Part shown: one piece after another, positions 22,022 through 33,343 of the stretch | Numbering within the stretch: position 1 is the stretch's first letter | How the letters are laid out: each line of letters begins with the position of its first letter | From: Bifiguratus adelaidae | Lineage: Eukaryota; Mucoromycota; Endogonomycetes; Endogonales | Length of the DNA: 64,000 nt | NCBI GenBank assembly: GCA_002261195.1 | Contig: MVBO01000004.1 | Span: forward strand, 419,022-483,021 | Direction of reading: 5' to 3' | Program-made: the position numbers and the translations under genes | The notes under the pieces: generated by a model | Database searches by the model: none | The model's input: the letters and a program-made list of their open reading frames with translations, nothing else | Told to the model about the DNA's origin: nothing

Positions 22022-23881
22022 TTAGCGTTTGAAATCTTGAATCACTTGGATGATGGCAGTGAGCGATATGATTGTGGCTGCAAGAGTGACGAGCACAGAA
22101 ATGGCATCACGCGTCAATGACTGGACAAAATCGGTGCAGTTGCGTAGTCTGAATCGCCAACTGTAGAATTCGTTGGATAGCTTGCAGAAAGTTATACCAG
22201 CTTCACAGTAGAAATGGCTTGGCAACTCCACACCGTATTCAAAGAAAATGCCGTGCAAATGCGTTACGAAGACGAACAAAGTCGGAACAATCGATAGTCC
22301 CGAGATAGTAAGCCAACTGTACGGATTCGGGTGTGTCTAGCAATAGGGCGTAGATTTCCATTTTCTCTCTGAGTCGCTGATCATCAGGTTTGATTCCTGC
22401 CGAGAAGTATGCAACTGAATACCGTAATTGATACAAGGTGCGCATCTAGCCGTAACTCAATTTGCCGATAACGAGCGTATTGTGATTCTGCCGGTTCTGC
22501 TAAGCGGAACTGAATCCTGTTCTCAATTCTGATGCGAAATCCCTGCTCTACGAGTTCCTTCAATGTTTGTTATGAATCAAGAACGGACGTCAAAGCCATC
22601 TTCTGAAAGGGCCCCCAAAGTGGTGGTGAATGCCTGCTTGGCAGATGGTGCCTTCAGGCGTCTCTATCACATGTCCGGTGCCGGAGTAGCTGAGGAGCTG
22701 AGACGCAAGGCATGATGTCATGCTTTTGATTTGATCGCTTCCGGTGAGCCAATCTTTGATGGCCCTATCATATCTCCCATTCTCGCTGCGATTCCCGATG
22801 TCCCATTGAGAAAGAACAGCGTTAAATAGGTAGGCAAAGTCACTATGATGGGAGATGGGAATATATTTGTTGACTATAGCATCAACGCTGCCAACAACAA
22901 GTTTGTAGGCCGCCAGCTATCCTGAGCGAAGTTCTTCCATAGCACGCTCCAATCTCGCAAAATCATGGTACCCAATAGTTACAGCGACGCTTGGCAAGTG
23001 CGATTGCAATATCCTTGTGTTCGTTATGCCTTGGTCCGGTAAAACGGCACTGATGCCCTTAATGTACTGTGCGAATCCATTGACGAATTCTCCTGGCTTT
23101 CGGATTCCAGAGTTTGTCAGGACGCCATTGGCTTAGGTATCTTGTCTTGGTCTACGATGATAACGCGCCGAAGTGGCCCACTATTGCCTCTGATCCTTTC
23201 GATGTATTGAATAGCCTGCCCATCTAGCTAAGATATGTGACTCGCATCGCTGTTTCTCTGGGATAGCGTTTCGCCAATAAACGCGTTCGCAAGTAGCAAC
23301 TTTGCATCGAGCGTTTCCAATCCCATGTTACAAATCCTTGAATGTCTTTATTGATCTTGGTCAAATCGACTGACCGGAGCATCATCCGGATTTCAGATAA
23401 AGTGGGGCGTTGGGAATACGAAAGGACGACCAATCTGGAAGATAATATCCAAACCTTGTCATTCAGTGCCTCATTGAGATGAACAGCTGGCTCAAATACA
23501 GTCGGCATGGATTCCGGTGTTTCTTGTGCTCGATTCGGAAAGCCAGACATTGTATGCACTTTTGAAGCCTGCCAAAATCCGAGAAAATCATAGCAAGCTG
23601 TCGGAAAGATTAACTACAGTGCAGTGAGTTAGGATGTCTCGGTTAACATTAAAGGGCTGGATCAAATGGAGGTGTTAAATGAAATTGTGTAATGAAACAG
23701 TGTACGCCCGACCCCGACTGCTTGGCAAGGAGAAAAAGGCTCCGTTAGGCTTCTGAGGCTTATAGCCAAACGTATCGAAGCAATGTGGCTCGGAGGGCAC
23801 ATAATCACTTGGCGATAGGTTGGTCCCACGTTGGCACTTGTACAACAGCAAACCGGTTCCATCTCGGATCTTCGGTTTCAA
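22022..23881 (-). pseudogene. Decayed coding sequence of unknown family
   Basis: Stretches of protein-like sequence on the minus strand are chained together over about 1.8 kb but broken by stops and frame changes. Examples are frames around 23881-23675, 23559-23224, 23220-23115, 23100-22922, 22921-22610, 22445-22239 and 22279-22022. The middle part reads as a continuous helical protein (AVTIGYHDFARLERAMEEL, then VNKYIPISHHSDFAYLFNAV after a stop). The last part ends in a hydrophobic helix (VLVTLAATIISLTAIIQVI). I do not recognise a domain. A former capsid-like gene of a fungal virus, or a lineage-specific orphan, are both possible. No intact start or splice model restores one frame. Confidence 0.5.
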
Positions 23882-24362
23882 CTTAAAGCCTGCTTGTAAA
23901 TCAAGCGCGGGAGTAGTGTTTGGGATAAGGCTTGTCTAGCAAACAGAATCGAGTCGAGCATGCTGTCAGATTGTAGTTTCACAAGTTGTCCTCTAACCAT
24001 AATTAAGATGTAGAACTAAGACTAGTTGCCGTATGACCTGTTACCGAAACAATCACATGATTCCCCTAGACCATCAGAACTCAGCAAGCAATCTTGCAGC
24101 TACTCACTTGACTGTATTCATCCCTGATCGCCGTTGACCACCGTCGCCACCAACTGAAACAATGCGCAGCAATAATTTCCTTATTTGGACAACGCGCGGC
24201 GCGTTTCATTAAGGGCTTTTGGAACACTTGGTCTTTTACTGCGCTTAACTCCTCGCTTTGTCTTGTCTCTGATCGTATATAACACCGGAGCAACATCCGA
24301 CTTTATTGACGTGCACCTAGGAGTGAAAGACTGACGTTACCTACAACGCATTCCTACGGAGC
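23882..24362. other. Intergenic region upstream of the BRCT gene
   Basis: About 480 bases without a supported gene. The 60 bases before the ATG at 24363 are the likely core promoter and 5' leader. No repeat or RNA seen. Confidence 0.35.
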
Positions 24363-27300
24363 ATGGCGGCAGTGTCGGAATCGTTGCCTCTGGATTCGGA
24401 AAGACTACTGCTAGAAATGCAGTTATCTGGTTGTGTCTCAGAATCCTCACTTATCTCAGACCATGGCAATTATAATCTATCCTTCGCCAATCTTTCCCAA
24501 TCCCTCTTAAAAGCACAACCCTCAGTATCCGCAGCTGTTCGATCCTCTTCCCCGTCGGAAGCTTCCCAGTTTTCTGAAGTCAACTATCAAGCGAACGAGC
24601 AACAAGTTCGAAGACCGAGTTCGTATACGCCTACCGCCATGTCACCAAAGTCACTATCATCGAAAGCGCAGGAAGGTCTCTACGTTCGCAACTCACAAAA
24701 CAGCACAGACGATGATCTCCGGGAAGAGAACAGCGACACGGAGCTAAGTGTGGGCAAAAACCTGAGCGCTTTTGAGGCGCGTGAACGCCAATTCCCAACA
24801 TCACAAGATTCAGAAAGACTGCTTAGTACACCTGTCGCTACTCAACTGACCACAGCCAATCTGGATCTTCTCACGTTCCCACGTACCGCATGGCCTAACG
24901 CGGATCATCCACCTCGCCGGCCCAAACAATGCAGTTCACCTACGAAAGTAGTTACAAGGCAACCGAAAAGCAAAGCTCAATCCCACACATCCTCCTCATC
25001 TTCATCTATGTGCCCTCAAGATTTCCCTGGTTTACTCACGTCGCCTTGCAACCGGAATGGTCCAAGGCGGACTTCTCGCTTTTCAAACGGGAACGTGAGC
25101 CCAAAGATTTCAGTGTCATCTCTTAAACAGGATATCTATAACATACCCGAGGTGATTGAACGGAAGGTTAAAGATGCTATTTCACAATCATCACGCAGAC
25201 CGCGAGCAAACTCGAACGAATCTGTTGATCTTGTCGACGACGTCTTGTCAGAGGACTGCGAGACTATGGATGTGAAAGCGTTGGATGACGAAATGGATAA
25301 TGAGAGAAGGGCACCTGCTAATCTGCCGCCTCGTGTTTTTTGCCTGCAGCAACATGTACATATCGCTCCTCAAGAAGGAAACTACAGCTCTGCACACCTG
25401 GACGCGGCGAAACCATCTAGCTTACTAGCTACAAAAGGTACGAAGACGTCAACTCCTCCCGGTTCAAAGCAAAATCTATCCAAGCACGTCATCAAGCCCA
25501 ATCCGTCAGAAAGTCGCCGTAATGAGCGGCAGTCAAGCGCACCGACTCGGAGTCCGAGGAATCTACCTTCGACTCTTGGTGGTATATTCACACCGATAAA
25601 TCACGTCAAGGAGCAATGGAAGCAACAAGTCAACGCCGTCAGAGAAGGCCCTTCAGCACAACCGCCCACTAGCAACATCACCTCGAACTCCCAAACTGTC
25701 AATGTCACTTCGTCTCCGCCAACGACTGCTGATCAAACAGCCAAAATCACAAAAGCTGCACGAGAACCACCACGGCCGCGCATTGTTTTAAATTATCAGC
25801 CTTCCCAACTCAGCATCGCGAGCCCAATCTCCGATATCGCTCACATCTTCGAGGCCGCCGCAGATGTAAGATTATCGCCAAGTGACATGCACTTCGCCAG
25901 CGAATCTTATGTAGAAAAGAGAGGTTTCGACAAGGAGTGGGTTGGAAGGCATGTCGAGAGTATGCCCATCGATATTCCGTTGAGTGAGATCAGCTTTGAG
26001 GATGATCAAGACATGGAGCGGCCGCGAATGGAATCCGAAGGTGCCATCAATGACGAGGATCAACATGGCACGCACATAACGCATGGTACGTCTCAAACTA
26101 AAAATTATTCTTCTGTTCTAACCGTCTTCCGGTAGACAATGAGAAGACAGAGGAACTCATAGATGGGCGTGTGGAATCCTCGGAGGCTCCCGGAGCGGAT
26201 AGGGTTACAGCTGCGCAATCTGCCTCAGCCGGAATGTCTGATCGACCCTATAGTACCCACAATCCAACCGATCTCATCCATCACCTACAACTTCACAATA
26301 CCCATCCATCAAACGATGCTTCTCACACCGACGTTACTTCCCTCAAGATTCTCTCTCGTGATGACACCATTGATCTTGCCCCAAGCGTCATTGCTCCAAT
26401 GTGCAGCCCTCATGATCATCAAGATGGACCACGTTCAGCTGTTTCAGTCGCTGAAGTCGGCGTGCAAACCAGTCAAAGTTTGTTTCCTAGTCAACGATCT
26501 GAAGCTGTCCAGACATCTCAATCCTTATTTATACCCGCTTCACCTTCAACACCCATCTCTCCCAACAACGCTTCACCGGTGCCTCTTGCAAAAGATCCCT
26601 CAATCCAATTATCAGAGGCAGCAGCGTGGGATCCAATTTCACGCAGTAGCGACCCTGATGTCTTATGTGAACTATTGTCCTTTCCTACCCCACCGCAGTC
26701 CGATCACGAAATGCCGAGGGGCCTGCCTAATGAAGCTCCGGGCAATCCCTACCCACAAGACGATGTCAGCGAGGCAGAAGCAATTCCCCTATGGTTGCCG
26801 TCGACATCACCTGGACGAAGACCTTTGACCAGAAAATATGGATTGTCAGCTGCCACCCGCGCACGACGAAGTGTGGCTATCACGCAGCAAGAAGCCGTAG
26901 CACCTGCCGCAAGAAAACGGACCCTGGAGGCAGGCATTGACCAAGCAACTACCCTGTCGAAAAGGGCGCGCCGCCGAGCCGCACCTTCAGCACCTTCAGC
27001 ACCATCAAACACCCTTTCATCAGATCAAGGATCCGTCCAAGTACATCAAAATTCTCTCTTCAAGGGTTTTGCCTTTATTCTTACCAAGGTCGAGCAGTCA
27101 TCATCCTTGTCTTCACGGGCCAAGGCAACGAACAATCCAGACTGTGCCGTTGCCCATATTTCCAGTCTTATCGAATCAAACGGAGGCCGAGTCATTTCCT
27201 GCTTCGAAGAAGTATTCGAAAGTAGTAGATCTCTTTCCCGATCAATCGCCCCGACCTCATCCCGTCGCCGGACCGAGACAGCACAAGTACATACGATAGC

Positions 27301-27844
27301 GCTCCTGTCCACCGAGCATCAGCGCACCGTTAAGTACCTCGAGGCGTTGGCACTGCAAGTCCCGTGTCTCTCTATCAAGTTTATCACCGATTGCATCTCT
27401 CAGCAACGGTTACTTGAACCCCGTGATTACCTGTTAATCAACGGTGTATCGAGGGAACTGGGTGCATTCAAGGCCGGTCTCGGGCTAACGAAGTGGCAAG
27501 ACTGGTATGCAACTCGATCAGCCGGTCTCTTTCATGGTTTGTCGATGCATGTTTGCGCTTCTGGACCCAAATTCAGACATTTGGAGAAGCTCGTCCTTTA
27601 CAGTGGTGCTCAACTTGTCTCCATGCCCGGATCGCAACGGGAAGCAGACCGAAGAGTTTGTGACTACGTCGTTTCACCAAAGGCACCTTCCCATGCCTTC
27701 ACCACACAAGTTGAACAACGCTTCTTCCGTCGCGACAATCATCAAGAGACAATCCCCATCATCAGCAAGGAATGGCTTATCGAATGCCTCATCAACGAAC
27801 GTATTGTTCCTCATCACAATCACCCCGCCTATCACACTTGGTGA
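24363..27844 (+). CDS. Tandem-BRCT DNA-damage checkpoint adaptor (Crb2/Rad9/53BP1-like), 2 exons
   Basis: Predicted 1143 aa. Exon 1 24363-26085, exon 2 26136-27844; the 50-nt intron is GTACGT-TAG. The first 850 residues are low-complexity and rich in Ser, Pro and Gln, with many potential SQ/TQ and SP/TP phosphosites and two near-repeats (VQTSQSLF twice, near residues 680-705). A basic KR-rich segment (KRTLEAGIDQATTLSKRARRRA) precedes the C-terminal module. The C-terminus has two BRCT-like units: LFKGFAFILTKVE...GGRVISCFEEVF, and GLFHGLSMHVCA...GAQLVSMPG...PIISKEWLIECLINERI. A C-terminal tandem BRCT behind a long disordered region is the layout of Crb2, Rad9 and 53BP1, which couple damage-marked chromatin to checkpoint kinases. 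I did not identify the Tudor domain found in those proteins, so orthology is likely but unproven. Confidence 0.72.
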
Positions 27845-27964
27845 TTACATCCATTTTGTCTACCTAGTGTATAGAAAAAGTAGCAGGTTCTAATGTTCTA
27901 ATTGTACATGGATTGCTGGCATCAACACAATAGGCTTTATACATACAGAACTTTGTCTAGTTGT

Positions 27965-28501
27965 TTATCCCAACACATCTGACCAGTCCAGATCGTCGAA
28001 TGAAGCGGGATCAAACTTTTGCTTCATGCGTGGATCCTTGATCATTCTATGTCAAACGGTCAGTATGATACCGTGATGAGAGTCTTTACTATAAAAAATC
28101 CCTCACCTAGCATCTATGCGGATATCCTCACCTTCGATACCGATCGAAGGTTCCGGCACCTTGGCTTCCAGCACATAATGATTGTCGCAATGTGGGCAAT
28201 ACTCGTCGACTTCCGTGTAATCCCTAAAGCGGACGCGCGCATCAGTTTTCACTCGATCAATGAGCGCTTGCAGCCATCCACTTACGCCATATCTTTCCGA
28301 AACACCTTTTTACACTTTTTGCACGCAAAGACCATCTCGGTCGTCTTTCGGAGTTGATGATCACTTGCTTCGGCATGACACTCGGGACAGTCGAACCATC
28401 GTCGGCAGCAGGGTGCCCTTATGGACACCTAGACCATCCTCAGCTATCATCAACCTTATAAATGCCTCTCTTACCTGCGCATTGAGGATATGCTTGCACA
28501 T
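27965..28501 (-). CDS. CHY-type zinc-finger protein, 4 exons
   Basis: Predicted 122 aa. Exons in transcription order: 28475-28501, 28286-28428, 28107-28223, 27965-28046; introns 46, 62 and 60 nt. The protein is almost entirely metal-binding: MCKHILNAQ, APCCRRWFDCPECHAE, DHQL, FACKKCKKVF, DEYCPHCDNHYV, followed by an acidic tail ending WSDVLG. The Cys/His order (C-x-H, CC, C-x2-C-H, H, C-x2-C, C-x2-C-x2-H) matches the CHY zinc-finger domain; RCHY1 and the mitochondrial Hot13 carry related domains. The stand-alone form with this short C-terminus is widespread in fungi and uncharacterised to my knowledge. It shares a 118-bp divergent promoter with CCT3, containing TGACGTCA and, 16 bases before its ATG, an ACGCGT hexamer. 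Confidence 0.87.
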
Positions 28502-28560
28502 ATCAAGCTCTAAAAGACGCGTTTCACCCTCATTTCAATGGTTGAGGGTGGGTTTGCGTG

Positions 28561-28568
28561 TGACGTCA
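28561..28568. promoter_or_regulatory. TGACGTCA palindrome in the CHY / CCT3 divergent promoter
   Basis: A perfect CRE/ATF-type octamer roughly midway between two divergent start codons: 59 bases upstream of the CHY start (28501) and 51 upstream of the CCT3 start (28620). Functional assignment is by motif identity and position only. Confidence 0.55.
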
Positions 28569-28619
28569 TCAAATGTCAATAAGGTCGCGTCGCTTTTTGC
28601 ATCTTCTGCACTCTTCATC

Positions 28620-30632
28620 ATGCAAGCACCGGTGATTGTGATGAGTAAGCAGGCGTGTTGAGGGCAATTGAGATCATCTGTGGATACTGAAATGTCTTGT
28701 AGACACCAACATGGAGCGCGAGAGTGGGCGTAAAGCTCAACTCTCCAACATCCAGGCGGCCAAGGTGAGTCTCGGGCAACAGAGTCGAGCTAGGTCGTGT
28801 TCAATTGCCCGACCGGACACTTTGGAAGCTTGTTGTATGATTGTGGCTGACGCTAACATGCTAACGCTTGTTGTTGATCTGCATATAGACCGTGGCCGAT
28901 GTGATTCGAACATGTCTCGGTCCCCGCTCCATGCTCAAGATGTTGCTGGATCCCATGGGAGGAATTCTTTTGACCAACGATGGCAACGCTATTCTTCGAG
29001 AGATTGAAGTAGCTCATCCTGCCGCAAAGTCCATGATCGAACTTTCTCGTACACAAGATGAAGAAGTGGGAGACGGAACGACAAGTGTCATCATCCTTGG
29101 TAAGTCCAATTAGTGGCCGACGGCCAATTGAGTCAGGATTGACACACTGTCGTTCATAGCGGGTGAGGTACTTGCACAAGCACTTCCATACCTCGAGCGA
29201 AATATACATCCCATTGTCATTATCAGCGCATACAAGAAAGCTCTCGAGGATGCTATCAAAATTGTGGACGAGATTTCAATCCCTGTGAATGTGGATAACA
29301 AGGAGGAAATGCTAAGGTTGATCAAATCTTCTATCGGCACCAAATTTGTTAGCCGGTGGTCCGATATGATGTGCAACCTCGCTTTGGACGCTGTTAGAAC
29401 CGTCGCTACATTAGAGGAACATACCGGACGTCGCGAAGTCGACATCAAGCGTTATGCTCGCGTAGAGAAGATCCCCGGAGGAGAAATCGAAGAGTCCAAA
29501 GTTCTTGACGGTGTGATGGTTAACAAGGACGTGACACATCCAAAAATGCGCAGACGCATCGACAATCCACGCATCGTCTTACTCGACTGCCCCTTGGAGT
29601 ACAAGAAGGGTGAATCGCAGACAAATATCGAGATTAGCAAGGAAGCCGATTGGAACAGGATCTTGCAGATAGAGGAGGAGCAAGTCAAAGCCATGTGTGA
29701 CCGCATCATCGAATTCAAACCCGACCTCGTTTTCACCGAAAAAGGTGTATCAGATCTCGCACAACATTATTTCCTCAAGGCAAACATTACTGCTATCCGC
29801 CGTGTACGAAAGACCGACAACAACCGTATTGCCCGTGCCACTGGTGCCACGATTGTGAATAGAGTGGAGGATCTCAAGGAGAGTGACATTGGCACAAAAT
29901 GTGGCAAATTCTATGTTGACAAGATTGGCGACGAATATTTCACGTTCCTTACCGAATGCAAGGACCCAAAGGCTTGCAGCATCGTCCTTCGTGGACCTTC
30001 CAAGGATATCATAAACGAAATTGAGCGCAACTTGCAAGACGCCATGGGTGTTGCTCGCAATGTCTTTTTCAACCCTCGCCTCAGTCCTGGCGGAGGCGCT
30101 ACCGAGATGGCTGTGTCGGTGAAGTTGGAGGAACACGCCAAGCTTCTAAAGGGCGTTGAGCAGTGGCCATATAAAGCAGTGGCCGAGGCTATGGAAGTGA
30201 TTCCCAGAACATTGGTTCAAAACTGTGGTGGCAACGCAATCAAGGTGTTGACGCAATTGCGGGCCAAACATGCCAATGGCGAACACACTTTTGGAATTGA
30301 TGGCCACGCTGGCAAGGTGGTTGACATGAAGGATTACGGCGTGTGGGAACCCAATGCGGTCAAGGTCCAAACAATCAAGACGGCTATAGAGGTAAGATTG
30401 CGAACAGAAGTATTTGCGCCGACCAGATGCTCATGATATTGCATTAGTCTGCCTGTCTATTGTTGCGTGTGGACGACATTGTATCTGGTGTGTCGAAGCG
30501 GAAAGAAGGTGGTGGAGGTGGTCAACCTATGGCCGCTCAAGGCATTGAAGACGGCAATGAAGTGAGTACTATGCATCCGCTGTACTTTGCGGTCCGCTAA
30601 TGTATGTTTAGGATATGGTTCCCGAACGGTAA
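28620..30632 (+). CDS. CCT3: CCT/TRiC chaperonin gamma subunit, 6 exons
   Basis: Predicted 554-aa subunit of the cytosolic group II chaperonin that folds actin, tubulin and many WD-repeat proteins. Exons: 28620-28644, 28703-28764, 28889-29099, 29160-30391, 30448-30561, 30612-30632. ATP-binding and family motifs are intact: IRTCLGPRSMLKMLLDP, LTNDGNAILRE, DEEVGDGTTSVIILAGE across intron 3, GTKF, the apical-domain LVFTEKGVSDLAQHY, CSIVLRGPSKDIINE, and SPGGGATEMAVS. Sequence throughout is the gamma type (MQAPVIVMN at the start, KRYARVEKIPGGEIEES). Length fits (about 530-550 in other species). The second intron (28765-28888) is 124 nt, the rest 50-60. It is divergent from the CHY gene, 118 bp between start codons. 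Confidence 0.97.
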
Positions 30633-30967
30633 ATTGGCGATCTGTAATAGACCCTTTCGCTCGTCAGTGGCACATCCTTCCAAAAGATAATAAAACCTCG
30701 GCTTTCGAATTGGCTAAATGCAATGGTGACTTGACCATTTCCATTCATACACGTTGCATGATGTGTGCGACGTTCATCACGCTTGTCAACCTTGAGCTTT
30801 CCAGCCTTTTCTTCGCCTTGCTAACGTGCCTCTTGTTCCGTAACGCCAATGACTAATATGGCAACTTCCTTCGTTCATTGTTCCCAGGCATAGAAGTCAC
30901 CGGCAACATTGGAGCTATTCAGAGTATAAAGGGCTGAGATGGATCAGAGGAGGAAGCTCATACAATC
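30633..30967. other. Intergenic spacer
   Basis: 335 bases downstream of CCT3. No gene or RNA is supported. Confidence 0.35.
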
Positions 30968-31905
30968 ATGTCGACATTCAACAACATTGCTGGTTATACC
31001 AACAAGCCAATGGTTTACAATGACTCTAAAATAGCTCATCCTTACGTTGAAATATTCATTGTCCTGCTCACGTGTTCATACTCGTTACTGTGGTCCTTAT
31101 GCAACATACGGTACCAATCCTATCACCAATAACCCGAACCACTCGTGGTGTAGAACGTGCTGTCAAGGACCCAATATTTGAAAACACAATACTACCAACA
31201 CTGGGTACCACTGGCCACGCCCTTGGCACCGGTATCGGCAATGTGAACACGTCCAAGCCCCATCCTTTCAACGACCCAAGTCTTGTTCATGGTGGCCCTC
31301 AGGCAATACATGGCACTAATCCTGTCTCGAATAATTCTGTAACGCGTGGATTGGACCGCGCGGCAGCCAACGCTCAATTTGGCACCGATAACATTGCCTA
31401 CGACAGCACCGCCGATGCGAGGGCGCCCTGGAGTCGCTGGTATTGCAGCTACTGGCACAACCTGCGCAGGCGGCTATGCCAATAAGCCCACAATCTACAA
31501 TGACCTAACCTTGCTTCATAACGGGTCCTGAAGCCACCCGTAAAACCAATCCAATTACCAACGATCCGGTTACCCGTGGCGTTGACCGCGCAACCTAATT
31601 ATGCTCAATACGACAATACGACCACCGGGGCAACTGGAACAGGATATGCCAGTGGATCTTCCGGGTCGCGAACACGGGGGATATCCTTACTTCCGGTTTC
31701 ACGGGAGCTGGTAACACTATTGGGGCGGGACTTGGCGCTATGGGTACCCACGGGTACCGGCTATACATCCACCTGTACTACAAGCGTGACTGGTGCCGGC
31801 CCTGGAATGACAACCCATACCACCTTGAATCAATCCTCAGCAGATCCCAATTTTGATAAATGGAACTATTCAGTCCGTGTCCAGCAACCCTCAAAAGGCT
31901 GCTGA
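30968..31905 (+). pseudogene. Decayed gene for a hydrophilic repeat protein
   Basis: Starts MSTFNNIAGYTNKPMVYNDS and then needs several frame changes (near 31060, 31130, 31400, 31530 and 31600) to stay protein-like, with stops in between. A unit encoding about TNPITNNPVTRGVDRA recurs at DNA level at about 31096, 31310 and 31548, spaced 214-238 bases. A second unit, GGYANKPTIYND, resembles the N-terminal AGYTNKPMVYND. The product would have been Asn/Thr/Gly-rich and hydrophilic, like stress-induced hydrophilin or LEA-type proteins, but the family is not identified. No set of GT-AG introns that I tried restores one frame. Confidence 0.6.
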
Positions 31906-32236
31906 AGGGCCAAGCGCGGTAGGAACAAGCTCAAGCGACGCTGGACAATCGCCATCTCCAAGTACGCAACGGAGATCCTCTTTTGTCTCTCTTCAACTTT
32001 ACACTTGGGTAGCCCAAAGGATTTGTACCTGACTCTCAAACATGCAGCCCTTGGATCCCGGTTTCCATAAACATGATGGCAAGCGCATGTCTCGCCAACG
32101 AATCTGTGCATAGTTAGCCTGCTAGTTATGATGTTGAGATCGAATCTGTTTATTTGCTCCCATCTTACAGAACAATGGAAATCATTCACATCTTGGGGAC
32201 GTGCGTCGCACTGACAGGTGCGGTAATGGTGACCGT
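31906..32236. other. Intergenic spacer
   Basis: About 330 bases between the repeat-protein remnant and the 3' end of the secreted-protein gene. No supported feature. Confidence 0.3.
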
Positions 32237-33007
32237 TTAGCGGTCAACGCTGGCACATATAGGCACTAGCCCCGGTGCGAAGAACTCGTGCACCGTTTGC
32301 TCAGACTTGGGGGATTCGGTAGCCGAGCGTCGTTCCCAGCGTCTAACGAGGCTGTTGCTTGGTGCCGCTTGACGGGGAGCTGCGGGTTGTGAAGAGATAC
32401 TGGGCGCCGCGCTTGTTGGTATAGCGGCCACGGAGGCATTCGATGGGCTTGCAACCGCCGAAGGCGTAGCGGCAGCCGCTACCGTCAGCACATGTAAAGC
32501 CGTACTCGTAACATTAGCCGCGGATTGCGCACTATTAGTTGTCGCTTGGTTTATCGGTTGACAGTGAGGTGGACACCACGGTTGCGATTGACTATAGCCA
32601 TTTCCATAGTAACCGTTAGGATAGCCCGCGTAGTTATAATACGGGTACATGGCGGGTCTTGCCACGGATCCTGAATAGGGATAGGCCGATGATGTATCAT
32701 AGCTGGGCGTCGATCCATCTGATTGTCGCTTGCTCTTCCTGCCTTTCTGAGAAGGCGAATCTTTGGAGTTCGCATTGAGGATATCTGTCAATTGACCGAT
32801 TACGTCTTCTTGTTCGTTGTAAGTTTTATCATAAATTTTTTGGAGTAATTCTTGCAATTGTGTGGTAAGCGTATCCAGATGCGAGTCGAACGTGAGCGAG
32901 TTTGCGGAGTCACTGTTACGCCTTTCTACTTGGGCTGGCGACGCGCTCGCTTGGCTGAGAAGAGTGAGAATGCCGATAGCAGCGCCTAGAGAAGTTGAGA
33001 TTTTCAT
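32237..33007 (-). CDS. Small secreted protein with Kex2-like sites, unknown function
   Basis: Predicted 256 aa, no intron. I start it at the ATG giving MKISTSLGAAIGILTLLSQASASPAQ, which is a good signal peptide with cleavage after SAS or ASA; the more upstream in-frame ATG at 33076 would put 23 charged residues before it. After the signal comes a polar helical region with heptad-like leucines (HLDTLTTQLQELLQKIYDKTYNEQ). A basic KGRKSKRQ site follows, then a Tyr/Gly/Asn/Pro-rich segment (YNYAGYPNGYYGNGY), one Cys pair (WCPPHC), an Ala/Ser/Thr-rich region and a second dibasic cluster (VRRWERR). Dibasic sites suggest processing by a Kex2-type protease. Family not recognised. Confidence 0.7.
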   Translation of the reverse strand: MKISTSLGAAIGILTLLSQASASPAQVERRNSDSANSLTFDSHLDTLTTQLQELLQKIYDKTYNEQEDVIGQLTDILNANSKDSPSQKGRKSKRQSDGSTPSYDTSSAYPYSGSVARPAMYPYYNYAGYPNGYYGNGYSQSQPWCPPHCQPINQATTNSAQSAANVTSTALHVLTVAAAATPSAVASPSNASVAAIPTSAAPSISSQPAAPRQAAPSNSLVRRWERRSATESPKSEQTVHEFFAPGLVPICASVDR

Positions 33008-33343
33008 GGCTAACTTGATGCCATCTTGAAGAGTTCTCTCGCTTATATGTCTCTGGATACCGCGGTCTGCGTGCATGGCGAGACAGCTAAATCACCGATC
33101 ATCATGGCAACAAATGCCTGAGCTGTTGCATCTGATGCCATTGTCGCTAGGAAAGAGGAAAACGCGATCACCGGCTGTGATAGTGTTTGACGTTCGAGTT
33201 GATACGGTCAATGGTCTGCATGGAAACGATGCAATCCTTTCTCCATTCAAGCATAATTACAAGTTTACACACGGAGGGTCATGGATGGACATGCAAGATT
33301 GAAAACAAACAGATATCTGTTGTGGCCCCCCTTTTTACCGTTT
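33008..33343. other. Intergenic spacer, secreted protein promoter / SPT16 3' end
   Basis: About 335 bases between the start of the secreted-protein gene and the SPT16 stop, both on the minus strand. It should hold the promoter of the former and the 3' UTR of the latter. No other feature supported. Confidence 0.3.
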
